DNA of 37,793 nucleotides, taken from a virus. This document shows, in pieces, positions 1-5,759 of the stretch. The translations under genes and the position numbers were made by a program. Location of the stretch: IMG/VR virus record IMGVR_UViG_3300035670_000633, positions 1 to 37,793 of that record. One strand, 5' to 3'. Below the pieces are notes generated by a model, which saw only the letters and a program-made list of their open reading frames with translations, did no database searches and had not been told where the DNA came from. Position 1 is the first letter of the stretch, and each line of letters opens with the position of its first letter.

Positions 1-127
1 TTCCGCACGCCAGCCTGCGAGATCGGGCTGGATGCGCTGGGAAGCTATCACACAAAAGAGGTCGACCGCGGCAAGATCATCTCAAGCGTGCCGGTGCATG
101 ACTGGTCAAGCCACACTGCCGATGCGC
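1..127. repeat. Terminal direct repeat, left copy
   Basis: Bases 1-127 are identical to 37667-37793. Both copies lie inside the large terminase gene and the reading frame continues exactly from one end to the other. A 127-base overlap is what a de Bruijn assembler using k=127 leaves when it closes a circle. The simplest reading is therefore a complete, circular or circularly permuted genome of about 37,666 bp. A true short terminal repeat of the T7 type is less likely, because those normally lie between genes. Confidence 0.95.
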
Positions 128-243
128 TGCGCTACATGGCAGAAGCGATCGGATCCGGCATGGTCAAAGCACCTGGCATCACGGGTCGCCATGAGTCATC
201 CAGGCGTCGAGGTGGCATGCAGCAAGGCGGTTTCGTCGGCTAA
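1..243 (+). CDS. terL: Terminase large subunit, C-terminal part (joined to 36599-37793)
   Basis: This is the 3' end of the large terminase gene, which starts at 36599 and is cut by the window ends. Codons begin at position 1, and the stop is TAA at 241-243. Allowing for the 127-base overlap the whole protein is 436 aa. The part here holds the end of the RuvC-like nuclease domain: the stretch H-D-W-S-S-H-T-A-D-A-L-R-Y-M carries the third acidic metal ligand, D397 of the full protein. The tail after it is short and rich in Gly, Arg and Gln. The next gene starts 12 bases downstream. Confidence 0.93.
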   Translation, partial: FRTPACEIGLDALGSYHTKEVDRGKIISSVPVHDWSSHTADALRYMAEAIGSGMVKAPGITGRHESSRRRGGMQQGGFVG

Positions 244-255
244 CCTTTACAACCT

Positions 256-582
256 ATGTTCAACCCAACCATCGCAGCGTGCGACAAGCTACAAGAACTA
301 GGCGAAGACTTCGAGGAACGTCTGGCCTGGAACCTGGCGCACGGTTACGTCTACGCCAGCCCGACGGCGTTTGCCATGGCGCATGTTTACGACCTGCTGG
401 GCGAACAAACAATGTGGGTTGACATTGTGGCCGGCGACATGCTGGAAGCTATTTCTCACGCTCCTGACGTAAAAAGGGTTTGCTATCTCAGACGCGGCAA
501 GTTAAAGTCGGTGCAATTCGCCCATTTATGGAAACGCCTGACTGCCCAGCAACCTTCGGAGAGTTCCGCCCTAACGCTCTAG
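256..582 (+). CDS. Small conserved-looking phage protein, function unknown
   Basis: This 108-aa protein starts at ATG 12 bases after the terminase stop, inside the packaging and head block. The N-terminal half is rich in acidic residues and aromatics (E-E-R-L-A-W-N-L), followed by H-G-Y-V-Y-A-S-P-T-A-F-A-M. The C-terminus is basic. There is no membrane segment or signal peptide. I do not recognise a family with a known function. Its 3' end overlaps the next gene by 55 bases if that gene starts at 528. The ordered mix of hydrophobic and charged residues supports a real protein, probably a packaging or head accessory. Confidence 0.7.
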   Translation: MFNPTIAACDKLQELGEDFEERLAWNLAHGYVYASPTAFAMAHVYDLLGEQTMWVDIVAGDMLEAISHAPDVKRVCYLRRGKLKSVQFAHLWKRLTAQQPSESSALTL

Positions 583-812
583 GCGGCAAGCCACCGCTCA
601 ACGGAGGAGGTAAACCTGTTAAGCCGAAGCCGGCACCTCCTGCGCCTGCTCCTGTGCAGGCCGATCCCCAGGCTGGACTTGAGCAAGCGACCGCAGCCAA
701 CAAACGACGCAAGGGACTGCGTGCATCGATCATTTCGCAGATGGCAGGTGAGCAACAGTCGCAAACGCTTGGTGCTTCTACTGCGCTCGGAAAAATGGGG
801 CAAGGATATTGA
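528..812 (+). CDS. Small Pro-rich structural or packaging accessory protein
   Basis: This is a 94-aa protein from ATG 528; a TTG at 480 would add 16 residues. It begins M-E-T-P-D-C, has a Gly/Pro/Lys-rich middle (repeated P-A-P and P-K-P) and ends in a compact basic helix followed by G-A-S-T-A-L-G-K-M-G-Q-G-Y. Small proteins with a Pro-rich hinge and a Gly-rich tail are common just upstream of portal genes in short-tailed phages, but no function can be assigned. It overlaps the previous gene by 55 bases, and the portal ATG follows after three bases. The start is uncertain because neither candidate has a Shine-Dalgarno sequence. Confidence 0.65.
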   Translation: METPDCPATFGEFRPNALGGKPPLNGGGKPVKPKPAPPAPAPVQADPQAGLEQATAANKRRKGLRASIISQMAGEQQSQTLGASTALGKMGQGY

Positions 813-815
813 CCT

Positions 816-2465
816 ATGATGACCCAAGATGCCGTCGAGCAGCTGTGCAAGCGCTACAAAGCGCTGAAGGATTTTCGCGCCACCGCTTACGATCCGCAGT
901 GGCAGGACATCGCCGACTACATCATGCCACGCAAAGGCGGCATCAATCGCAAGCAATACAACGTCCAGAACGCCGGCGAACAGAACATTTTCGATACGAC
1001 TGCCGAGCATGCCATCACCGTCGCCGCAGCGGGTCTGACGTCCTGGACGACGCCCGCCTACGAACCTTGGTTTAAGTTCACGCCGGCACGCAATCTGCGC
1101 GGCGAAGATGCAGTGCAGCGCTGGATGACTGAATGCACGCAGCTGATCCAGGAATACCTGAGCAACAGCAACTTTTACAACGAAATCCACGAAGATAACA
1201 TCACGCATTTGACGTTTTGCACTTCGGCCATGTTCAGCCAGGTGCAGAATCAGAAGCTTGTCTTCAACACGCTGCGCATCGGTTCCTATGTCATCGACGA
1301 AAACTACCTGGGCGTAGTTGACACGCTGATGCGGGAGTTCGAACTGACTGCCCGAGGCGCCGTCGACAAGTTCGGCCTGGACAAGGTGTCGCCAAAGATT
1401 CGCGAAGCTTACCAGCAGGGTGGCAAGATGCTCGATGCCGAGTTCAAGTTCCTGCATGCGGTGTATCCTCGCAGCAACGCCGAGCAAGGTCGCACGGTGC
1501 CCGAGAAGAAACCGTTTGCGTCGGTCTACATCGAACTGGAGGACCGGCACGTTTGCCAGGAAGGTGGGTTTGATTCGTTCCCTTTCCACGTTGGTCGATA
1601 CGAGAAATGCGACTTCCTCGAAACCCGTTCGCCCTATGGCTACGGTCCAGGTTTCAAGATGCTGCCCGAAGCTCGACAGCTGAATTTCCTGCAGAAGATG
1701 CTCGACGTTGCCACCGAGAAACTGACCTTCCCGCCGCTGATGGTGCCGGAAGGTTTCGAAGGTGAACTGATCACATCTGCCCGTGGCGTGAATTACTATC
1801 CGCCAGGGATGAATGACGACCGCATTTATCCGCTCAACACGAGCTTGGACATCCGTGCGAGCATGGAGCGTGCGAACCTGCGTCAGCAGATTGTCGGTCA
1901 GAAGACGCACCTGGACATGTGGCAGATGATGTCCAACCTCGAGGGCATCCGAACCGCGACCGAGATCCAGCAACGTGCCGCTGAGAAGATCGACACGATC
2001 ACGCCGGCTTACACTCGCCTGACCAGCGAGAAGATCGGTCCGCTAATGATCCGCGTGTTTGAGCAATGCGCCGAGAACGGCATGCTTCCGCCTGTGCCGC
2101 GTGAAGCGATCATCGTCGAGGAGAACGGCATGGCCGAGATCCCGAACCCGTCGATCCAATACACTTCCAGGCTTGCACTTGCTATTGCCGCGGTTCGCAC
2201 GGTTGGCATGGACCGGATGATGGAACGAGTGGCGACGATCGCCACGATGCGTCCTGATGTTCTCGACCCAATCAACTTCGACTATTACGTCACTGAGACT
2301 GCCCGAAATTCCGGTGCGCCTCCCGAGTTTATCCTGCCGCCCGAGCAGGTCGAGGCGATGCGTCAACAACGCGCACAACAACAACAAATGATGCAACAGC
2401 TGCAAGCTGCGGAGATGGGCGCCAATGCCGCATCCAAAGCTGCGCCGTTGCTTGAACAAGCATGA
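816..2465 (+). CDS. Portal protein (podovirus head-to-tail connector)
   Basis: This 549-aa protein matches the bacteriophage head-to-tail connecting protein family (T7 gp8-like) in length and pattern. It forms the dodecameric ring at the capsid vertex through which DNA is packaged and ejected. Family hallmarks are the N-terminal R-Y-K-A-L-K-D-F-R segment, W-Q-D-I-A-D-Y-I-M-P-R, the G-L-T-S-W-T-T-P stretch near residue 75, R-S-P-Y-G-Y-G-P-G near 280 and Y-Y-P-P-G-M near 340. A long helix with E-G-I-R-T-A-T-E-I-Q-Q-R follows near 380. The C-terminus is Gln- and Met-rich. A second ATG directly follows the first. The next gene overlaps by four bases (ATGA). Confidence 0.93.
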   Translation: MMTQDAVEQLCKRYKALKDFRATAYDPQWQDIADYIMPRKGGINRKQYNVQNAGEQNIFDTTAEHAITVAAAGLTSWTTPAYEPWFKFTPARNLRGEDAVQRWMTECTQLIQEYLSNSNFYNEIHEDNITHLTFCTSAMFSQVQNQKLVFNTLRIGSYVIDENYLGVVDTLMREFELTARGAVDKFGLDKVSPKIREAYQQGGKMLDAEFKFLHAVYPRSNAEQGRTVPEKKPFASVYIELEDRHVCQEGGFDSFPFHVGRYEKCDFLETRSPYGYGPGFKMLPEARQLNFLQKMLDVATEKLTFPPLMVPEGFEGELITSARGVNYYPPGMNDDRIYPLNTSLDIRASMERANLRQQIVGQKTHLDMWQMMSNLEGIRTATEIQQRAAEKIDTITPAYTRLTSEKIGPLMIRVFEQCAENGMLPPVPREAIIVEENGMAEIPNPSIQYTSRLALAIAAVRTVGMDRMMERVATIATMRPDVLDPINFDYYVTETARNSGAPPEFILPPEQVEAMRQQRAQQQQMMQQLQAAEMGANAASKAAPLLEQA

Positions 2466-2758
2466 GAACCGAATTCGCAGATTTGCTGCGCAAAAACACC
2501 CCCGAGGAACACGCCCGAAAAGAAGCGGCGATCATTCGCTTGGCGAGCAATGAAGATTTTCAGATCTTGGTGCGTCACTGGAATTCCATTTCGCCCCTGT
2601 TTGCCGCCATCTTTGCCGGCGATACGCCCGAGAAAGCTGCGGCTCGAGACGGCGCCAAGGGACACCTGCGCGAGATTTTCGGCGTGCTGATGACTGCCAG
2701 TGCCGTCGAGAAACCCAAACGCAGTCGCAAACAGAAAATCGATGAACCCACCAAGTAA
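2462..2758 (+). CDS. Small helical protein between portal and scaffold, unknown function
   Basis: This 98-aa protein starts in an ATGA overlap with the portal stop, implying translational coupling. It is predicted to be mostly helical, with many Glu, Ala and Arg residues (E-E-H-A-R-K-E-A-A-I-I-R-L-A). Near residue 45 it has a W-N-S-I-S-P-L-F-A-A-I-F segment. The C-terminus is strongly basic (K-P-K-R-S-R-K-Q-K). There are no catalytic motifs or membrane segments. Its place suggests a head-assembly accessory. The next gene starts at 2742 inside its last codons. Confidence 0.75.
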   Translation: MRTEFADLLRKNTPEEHARKEAAIIRLASNEDFQILVRHWNSISPLFAAIFAGDTPEKAAARDGAKGHLREIFGVLMTASAVEKPKRSRKQKIDEPTK

Positions 2759-3038
2759 GCGTCGAGGACGACCTCCCAAAGCAATTTGCCCGAATGGTGC
2801 GCAGGGAGATCCTGCGACAGCTGTAATACCAGGTGAAAGCCTGGGGCGGTCTGTTCATGTGCCGCCTGCGTGTGAAACAAAGGGCATTTTTTCCGAACCC
2901 GAGCAGGACATCGCTGCCGGTGACAAGACCCCTGCCGTCGTCGAATGGCGCAGGCAATATTGGCCCAAAGATCAATTCGATGCCGTTTATCCACCGACGC
3001 GCCGAATGAACACGAACAACGAACCCAAAAAACAATGA
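2742..3038 (+). CDS. Small basic protein with AT-hook-like N-terminus
   Basis: This is a 98-aa protein from ATG 2742; an upstream ATG at 2700 is possible but lies deeper in the previous gene. The N-terminus reads P-P-S-K-R-R-G-R-P-P-K, which resembles an AT-hook (R-G-R-P core) that binds the minor groove of A/T-rich DNA. The rest is polar, with V-V-E-W-R-R-Q-Y-W-P-K-D-Q-F near residue 70. It overlaps 17 bases of the preceding gene and shares ATGA with the scaffold start at 3035. The DNA-binding role is inferred only from the short basic motif. Confidence 0.65.
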   Translation: MNPPSKRRGRPPKAICPNGAQGDPATAVIPGESLGRSVHVPPACETKGIFSEPEQDIAAGDKTPAVVEWRRQYWPKDQFDAVYPPTRRMNTNNEPKKQ

Positions 3039-3901
3039 GCGACGAAGCAAACACCACGACCACGACCGAAACCGCCAGCACGGCCACAGAAACCCATCAA
3101 ACGGCGACCGCAACGTCAACCGAGTCTAGCAGCACCCAAGTCGGGTTTGCCGCGTTTCTCGACGAATCTGGTGCGAAGTTCAAGGAAGGCTGGACTGCCG
3201 GCCTACCCGATCACCTCAAGCCGTTCGAAAAGACCCTGGCAAAATTTCCGTCACCGACTGACTTGCTCGGTTCTTACGCCAACCTCGAAAAGAAGCTGTC
3301 GAGCAAGACACCGACAGCACCTGGCGCCGATGCCACCGACGAGCAACGTGCCGAATGGCGCAAGCTGATCGGGGCGCCGGCAACGCCCGAGGACTACGGT
3401 TTGGCACCAGGCGAAGGCATGGAGGCTACTTGGAACGCCGAGATGGCAAAATCGGCTGCAAGCGTGGCTCATAAATACGGCATCCCCCAGGCTGCACTCG
3501 GTGAACTGGTCGAGCTTTACAATTCGACCATGCGAAGTGCGGCTGAATCTGCGGAAGCTGAAGCTGCGGGCGAGGCGGAGCGAGTCATGGCAACGCTTAA
3601 GAAGGAATGGGGCAAAGACGCTGGCGCCAACGCCGGTCGAGTCCAGCGTGCTGCCACAAGCCTGGGGCTGGATCTGTCCGATCCCAAATACGGCAACGAC
3701 CCGAACATCGCCAAGGCGCTTTTGCGCTACGACCTGCAGTTCAACGAAGACGCCGGCCTGATCGGCGCAGGCGAAGCCGCAGGCTACAAGTCGCGCATGG
3801 AGCAGATCGACAGCAAGCTTCGGTCGCTGCCAGCGAGTTCGGACGAAGCGCAAAGCCTGGTCGCTGAAAAGCGTCGACTGTGGGAAGCGCTCCAACGATA
3901 A
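3035..3901 (+). CDS. Putative scaffolding (capsid assembly) protein
   Basis: This is a 288-aa acidic, helix-rich protein placed between portal and major capsid genes, the usual site of the podovirus scaffold. Residues 1-35 are a Thr/Ser/Glu low-complexity tail. Residues about 40-130 carry a pattern seen in phage capsid-assembly proteins: K-F-K-E-G-W-T-A-G-L-P, S-Y-A-N-L-E-K-K-L, E-W-R-K-L-I-G-A-P and P-E-D-Y-G-L. A long Ala/Glu helix follows, and the C-terminus is basic and coiled-coil-like (K-L-R-S-L-P, V-A-E-K-R-R-L-W). ATG 3035 is chosen because of the ATGA overlap. Scaffolds direct capsid protein into procapsids and then leave. No protease domain is visible. Confidence 0.78.
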   Translation: MSDEANTTTTTETASTATETHQTATATSTESSSTQVGFAAFLDESGAKFKEGWTAGLPDHLKPFEKTLAKFPSPTDLLGSYANLEKKLSSKTPTAPGADATDEQRAEWRKLIGAPATPEDYGLAPGEGMEATWNAEMAKSAASVAHKYGIPQAALGELVELYNSTMRSAAESAEAEAAGEAERVMATLKKEWGKDAGANAGRVQRAATSLGLDLSDPKYGNDPNIAKALLRYDLQFNEDAGLIGAGEAAGYKSRMEQIDSKLRSLPASSDEAQSLVAEKRRLWEALQR

Positions 3902-3956
3902 CCCAGTAGAAACCCAACAGAAACCCAGCGGGAACCCAACAGGAACCCACTGGGTT
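3902..3956 (+). repeat. Tandem 11-bp iteron array, five copies (second array)
   Basis: Five direct repeats stand exactly 11 bases apart, starting at 3902, 3913, 3924, 3935 and 3946: CCCAGTAGAAA, CCCAACAGAAA, CCCAGCGGGAA, CCCAACAGGAA and CCCACTGGGTT. They match the six-copy array inside the DUF1376 replication gene at 33894-33959 in unit length, orientation and consensus (CCC-A-R-Y-R-G-N-A-A). The array begins one base before the end of the scaffold stop codon and lies between convergent genes, so it is not coding. A spacing of one helical turn fits an oligomeric DNA-binding protein. The likely ligand is the initiator protein. Confidence 0.85.
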
Positions 3957-3960
3957 TTTT
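3944..3960 (+). terminator. Short hairpin with T-run after scaffold gene
   Basis: The sequence AACCC-ACT-GGGTT followed by four more T residues could form a 5-bp hairpin ending in a U-tract, formed from the last iteron. It would end transcription of the portal-scaffold unit before the convergent minus-strand genes. The stem is short and the loop only three bases, so terminator strength is doubtful. Confidence 0.4.
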
Positions 3961-3961
3961 G

Positions 3962-4177
3962 TTAGCTTTGACCGTGGACGGGTTTTTTGGTGCGGTTTTG
4001 TTTGTCGATCAGATACTCAAGACGCTTGACGGTTTTGTATCCGGCAATCAACCCTCCGTCTGACAACAGGTAGCGGCAAAGCTCTTTTTCTTCCGTTGTT
4101 GCGGCGTGTTTTTCCAGCAGCACGATGCTGGCATAACTGGCAAAAAGGAGGTTGCTGAGGTGTTCAAGTTTGGTCAT
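3962..4177 (-). CDS. Small helical protein, minus-strand unit
   Basis: This 71-aa protein starts with ATG at 4177 on the minus strand. The start is preceded by an A/C-rich leader (TTTAACACAACC) and no Shine-Dalgarno sequence. The sequence is amphipathic and helical (L-E-H-L-S-N-L-L-F-A-S-Y-A-S-I-V-L-L-E-K, then E-E-K-E-L-C-R-Y-L-L), with a basic C-terminus. I do not recognise a family. It lies beyond the minus-strand terminator at 4485-4523 and probably has its own promoter and a roughly 170-base structured leader. It converges on the scaffold gene, with the iteron array between them. Confidence 0.6.
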   Translation of the reverse strand: MTKLEHLSNLLFASYASIVLLEKHAATTEEKELCRYLLSDGGLIAGYKTVKRLEYLIDKQNRTKKPVHGQS

Positions 4178-4484
4178 GGTTGTGTTAAAGCAAGGTTAGC
4201 TTCCAGAGGGTTTGATGGCTATTCCTGAGCATAGCAGTCCCATTGCTGGGATGCTGCTAGCTTCAAGGTCTACTTCCGTCAGGAATCAGGAACCCCGTCG
4301 CATTCGACAATCTCCCAGGTCGGCTGGCTCAGTAAAGCCTGGTCGAACGATTGTCAAAGCAGCCCACCTGTTGCCAGGTGCGCCTTTTGCATGGCTGATT
4401 CTGCTGGTCCACCATGCGCCGAACTCCTCCGCCAGCCCGCGTTGCCCGCTCGGGGACGCTACTGACTTCTGCTGGGCGAGGAAT
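4178..4484 (-). promoter_or_regulatory. Non-coding stretch with candidate promoter and stem-loops upstream of the 4177 gene
   Basis: About 300 bases hold no convincing gene on either strand. On the minus strand TTGACA is seen at 4359-4354; 17 bases later comes TACTGA, a weak -10. Two inverted repeats stand out: CACCTG-TTGC-CAGGTG at 4365-4380, and a longer one at 4232-4259. The transcript of the gene starting at 4177 would carry the second as a 5' leader structure. A regulatory RNA or leader role is inference. Confidence 0.4.
4232..4259. other. Stem-loop in the leader of the 4177 gene
   Basis: TAGCAG-TCCCA-TTGC-TGGGA-TG-CTGCTA forms an 11-bp interrupted stem: five inner pairs and six outer pairs around a two-base bulge, with a four-base TTGC loop. 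No T-run follows on either strand, so it is not an intrinsic terminator. It sits about 55 bases upstream of the minus-strand start at 4177. Confidence 0.6.
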
Positions 4485-4523
4485 GCCCAAACAAAGAGGC
4501 CGACGCTAGCGGACGTCGGCCTC
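4485..4523 (-). terminator. Strong intrinsic terminator of the minus-strand operon
   Basis: A perfect 10-bp inverted repeat, GAGGCCGACG (4496-4505) and CGTCGGCCTC (4514-4523), surrounds an 8-base loop. Read on the minus strand it is followed by TTTGTTTGG, a U-rich tail. On the plus strand no T-run follows. It therefore ends transcripts coming from the minus-strand genes at 5759-4612. Confidence 0.85.
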
Positions 4524-4578
4524 AGTGTGGTTTGCACCTCAGTGGGACGGAACACGCCCGCTAGAGCGCAAACCTATT

Positions 4579-4599
4579 GCTGGCGCCAGTGTGCCAGAA
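4579..4599. promoter_or_regulatory. Palindromic site below the minus-strand operon
   Basis: Between the last gene of the minus operon and its terminator lies the perfect palindrome CTGGCGCCAG, with another CTGGC-type half site a few bases away (CTGGCACACTGG on the minus strand). It could be a protein-binding site or a chance G/C palindrome. No promoter is clearly attached to it. Confidence 0.25.
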
Positions 4600-4611
4600 A
4601 TCGATCCCCAA

Positions 4612-4761
4612 TCAAGGATTATTTTCGACTGTTTTTACCAGCATGATCCTGGCGTTCTTGCCGGTCTGTTCACAAAAAGATTTGCGCCACTGCTTCGTGC
4701 CTTCGCGTTCGACAACTTTGCCGCAGTGCTTGCAGCGGTAAATGCTGGTGATGGGTTTCAT
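4612..4761 (-). CDS. 49-aa zinc-ribbon-like protein
   Basis: This tiny gene starts with ATG at 4761-4759, overlapping the stop of the upstream gene as ATGA, and ends with TGA at 4614-4612. The protein begins M-K-P-I-T-S-I-Y-R-C-K-H-C-G-K and has one more Cys in S-F-C-E. The C-x2-C-G knuckle suggests a small zinc-binding fold, although a fourth ligand is not obvious (H12 or the single later Cys may take part). It is the last gene of the minus operon, about 90 bases before its terminator. Start-stop overlap and composition support a real gene. Function is unknown. Confidence 0.65.
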   Translation of the reverse strand: MKPITSIYRCKHCGKVVEREGTKQWRKSFCEQTGKNARIMLVKTVENNP

Positions 4762-4967
4762 TTCGGCTTGTGCTTCTTCAAAATCTTGCTCACCTCATGC
4801 GCCGCGATGCGGTAGTCGCCAGCCATGTAGCCGCAGGCAAGCTGCCAAGGTGTAATTTGATGCGGTCTGGCACCGTCTGGAACTGCGCCTTGTTTGGCGT
4901 ATATGCGGGCCTCACGGAGGAACATTTCGCGCAGGGTTTCGAGGTCTGTGAGGATACAGTCGGGCAT
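4758..4967 (-). CDS. Small helical protein of minus-strand operon, unknown function
   Basis: This 69-aa protein starts with ATG at 4967. It has a helical N-terminal half (L-E-T-L-R-E-M-F-L-R-E-A-R-I-Y-A-K-Q) and a middle P-H-Q-I-T-P-W-Q-L-A-C-G-Y-M-A-G-D-Y-R. It ends in a basic K-I-L-K-K-H-K-P-K tail. I know no function. Coupling by ATGA to the zinc-ribbon gene downstream supports the frame. The composition suggests a soluble protein, perhaps DNA- or protein-binding. Confidence 0.65.
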   Translation of the reverse strand: MPDCILTDLETLREMFLREARIYAKQGAVPDGARPHQITPWQLACGYMAGDYRIAAHEVSKILKKHKPK

Positions 4968-5086
4968 TGTAGTTTTACTGACCAGTGAAGTTTGGCCATT
5001 CCACGAAACATTGCACTTTGTGAAAGGTAATGCCTACCGCTGCAAGGGCCAGCCTCGCAACCCTGAACATGGAGAACCCGTTTCTG

Positions 5087-5266
5087 TCAGAGCGTCGGAA
5101 TGACACGGCAGGCAAAAGGTTTTGAGATGACCTTTTTCGTGGCGTCACGGAAATGGAGCCTGCCGCCGCAAGAGTTCGCCGGTTCTCCAGCGAGGTATGC
5201 CCTCTTGCGCTTCCCGCGATTCGGTCGGTCGGCACAGACACGGCAGGCAAAATCTCAAGGCAACAT
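5087..5266 (-). pseudogene. Possible Cys-rich small gene interrupted by TGA at codon 4
   Basis: The double-HTH gene ends in TGATG, an exact stop-start overlap. The ATG at 5266-5264 is followed by TTG CCT and then TGA. After that stop the same frame stays open for 55 codons to TGA at 5089-5087. It reads D-F-A-C-R-V-C-A-D-R-P-N-R, then A-Y-L-A-G-E-P-A-N-S-C-G-G, and ends P-F-A-C-R-V-I-P-T-L. It has no other start codon. This looks like a small C-x2-C protein broken near its start, or recoded, or a coincidence. Competing frames here (4975-5250 minus and 5100-5327 plus) look less protein-like. Confidence 0.3.
5102..5252. repeat. 16-bp direct repeat pair
   Basis: The sequence GACACGGCAGGCAAAA occurs at 5102-5117 and again at 5237-5252, 135 bases apart, which is an exact multiple of three. 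Within the possible Cys-rich frame on the minus strand both copies encode the same F-A-C-R-V residues. This may reflect an internal duplication in that small gene, or two binding sites. Confidence 0.6.
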
Positions 5267-5547
5267 CACGCAAACGCAGCCAATGCAGCAAACCGCTTGC
5301 GATACGCTGACACGCATTGCCTGCTGACCCCGCGTTCGGCGCAGATTTCCTTGTTGCTGCGGCTCCAGTCGACGTTGTCCCAGGTGCTGCGGCGGACAAG
5401 CAAACTCGTTTTGCCCCTTGGAATGCCAGCTTTAATGCGACGTTGACGCACCACAGCGTAGGGCACGCCGGTTTGCCTGGAGATCTCAGCGTCGCGCAAG
5501 TTCCAATCTTGTGCCGCCACCCATTGTTTGATGTCTTGGTGTGTCAT
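5266..5547 (-). CDS. Double helix-turn-helix DNA-binding protein
   Basis: This 93-aa protein starts with ATG at 5547, which overlaps the DUF3310 stop as ATGA. Two helix-turn-helix-like units are visible. The first, residues 15-42, reads N-L-R-D-A-E-I-S-R-Q-T-G-V-P-Y-A-V-V-R-Q-R-R, and the second, residues 60-87, W-S-R-S-N-K-E-I-C-A-E-R-G-V-S-R-Q. Each begins with a Trp-containing turn and ends in an Arg-rich recognition helix. It is a good candidate for the regulator of the minus operon or of the divergent promoter region at 5760-6060. No enzymatic motif is present. Confidence 0.75.
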   Translation of the reverse strand: MTHQDIKQWVAAQDWNLRDAEISRQTGVPYAVVRQRRIKAGIPRGKTSLLVRRSTWDNVDWSRSNKEICAERGVSRQCVSAYRKRFAALAAFA

Positions 5548-5759
5548 AGCTCTTCGTTGTATCGGTATTTGAGAAGCAGTGTCGCTTCGTGGATGATTTT
5601 CTTGATGTCTTCGGCTCCGTTTTTCCTGGCATGCCGGCACGCTCGTTTGATGATGCAAGCTTCCAGGAAAGGGATCTTGTTTGCCTCGATGAACTCGATG
5701 GGCTGGATGGGCAGCGTCTTGTAATGATCGCCGCCGATTTGGGATTCTAGTGGGTCCAT
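5544..5759 (-). CDS. DUF3310 family protein
   Basis: This 71-aa protein matches the DUF3310 pattern well: I-G-G-D-H-Y-K near residue 10, P-I-Q-P-I-E-F-I-E near 18, then F-L-E-A-C-I-I-K-R-A-C-R-H and G-A-E-D-I-K-K-I. Members are common in phages and are sometimes annotated as nucleotide-kinase-like, but their biochemical role is not settled. It is the first gene of the minus-strand operon. Its ATG at 5759 follows an A/C-rich leader (ACACCGTAAACC), and the double-HTH gene is coupled to its stop. Confidence 0.85.
   Translation of the reverse strand: MDPLESQIGGDHYKTLPIQPIEFIEANKIPFLEACIIKRACRHARKNGAEDIKKIIHEATLLLKYRYNEEL

Noticed and set aside
579-1973. Long open frame of 464 codons on the minus strand
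   Set aside because: It lies opposite the portal gene. The translation is His/Arg/Leu-rich with no motifs, typical of the complement of a G+C-rich gene.
4286-4555. Minus-strand frame of 89 codons across the terminator
   Set aside because: It would translate through the strong terminator stem and starts with GTG without context. Read as non-coding.
4212-4646. Plus-strand frame of 144 codons in the non-coding stretch
   Set aside because: It runs through the minus-strand terminator hairpin, is rich in Pro, Arg and Ser, and has no motif.
4975-5250. Minus-strand frame of 91 codons ending eight bases before the 4967 gene
   Set aside because: Spacing is attractive, but the product is Arg/Ser-rich and irregular and no start context is present. 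The Cys-rich frame over part of it reads more like protein. It is kept only as a possibility.
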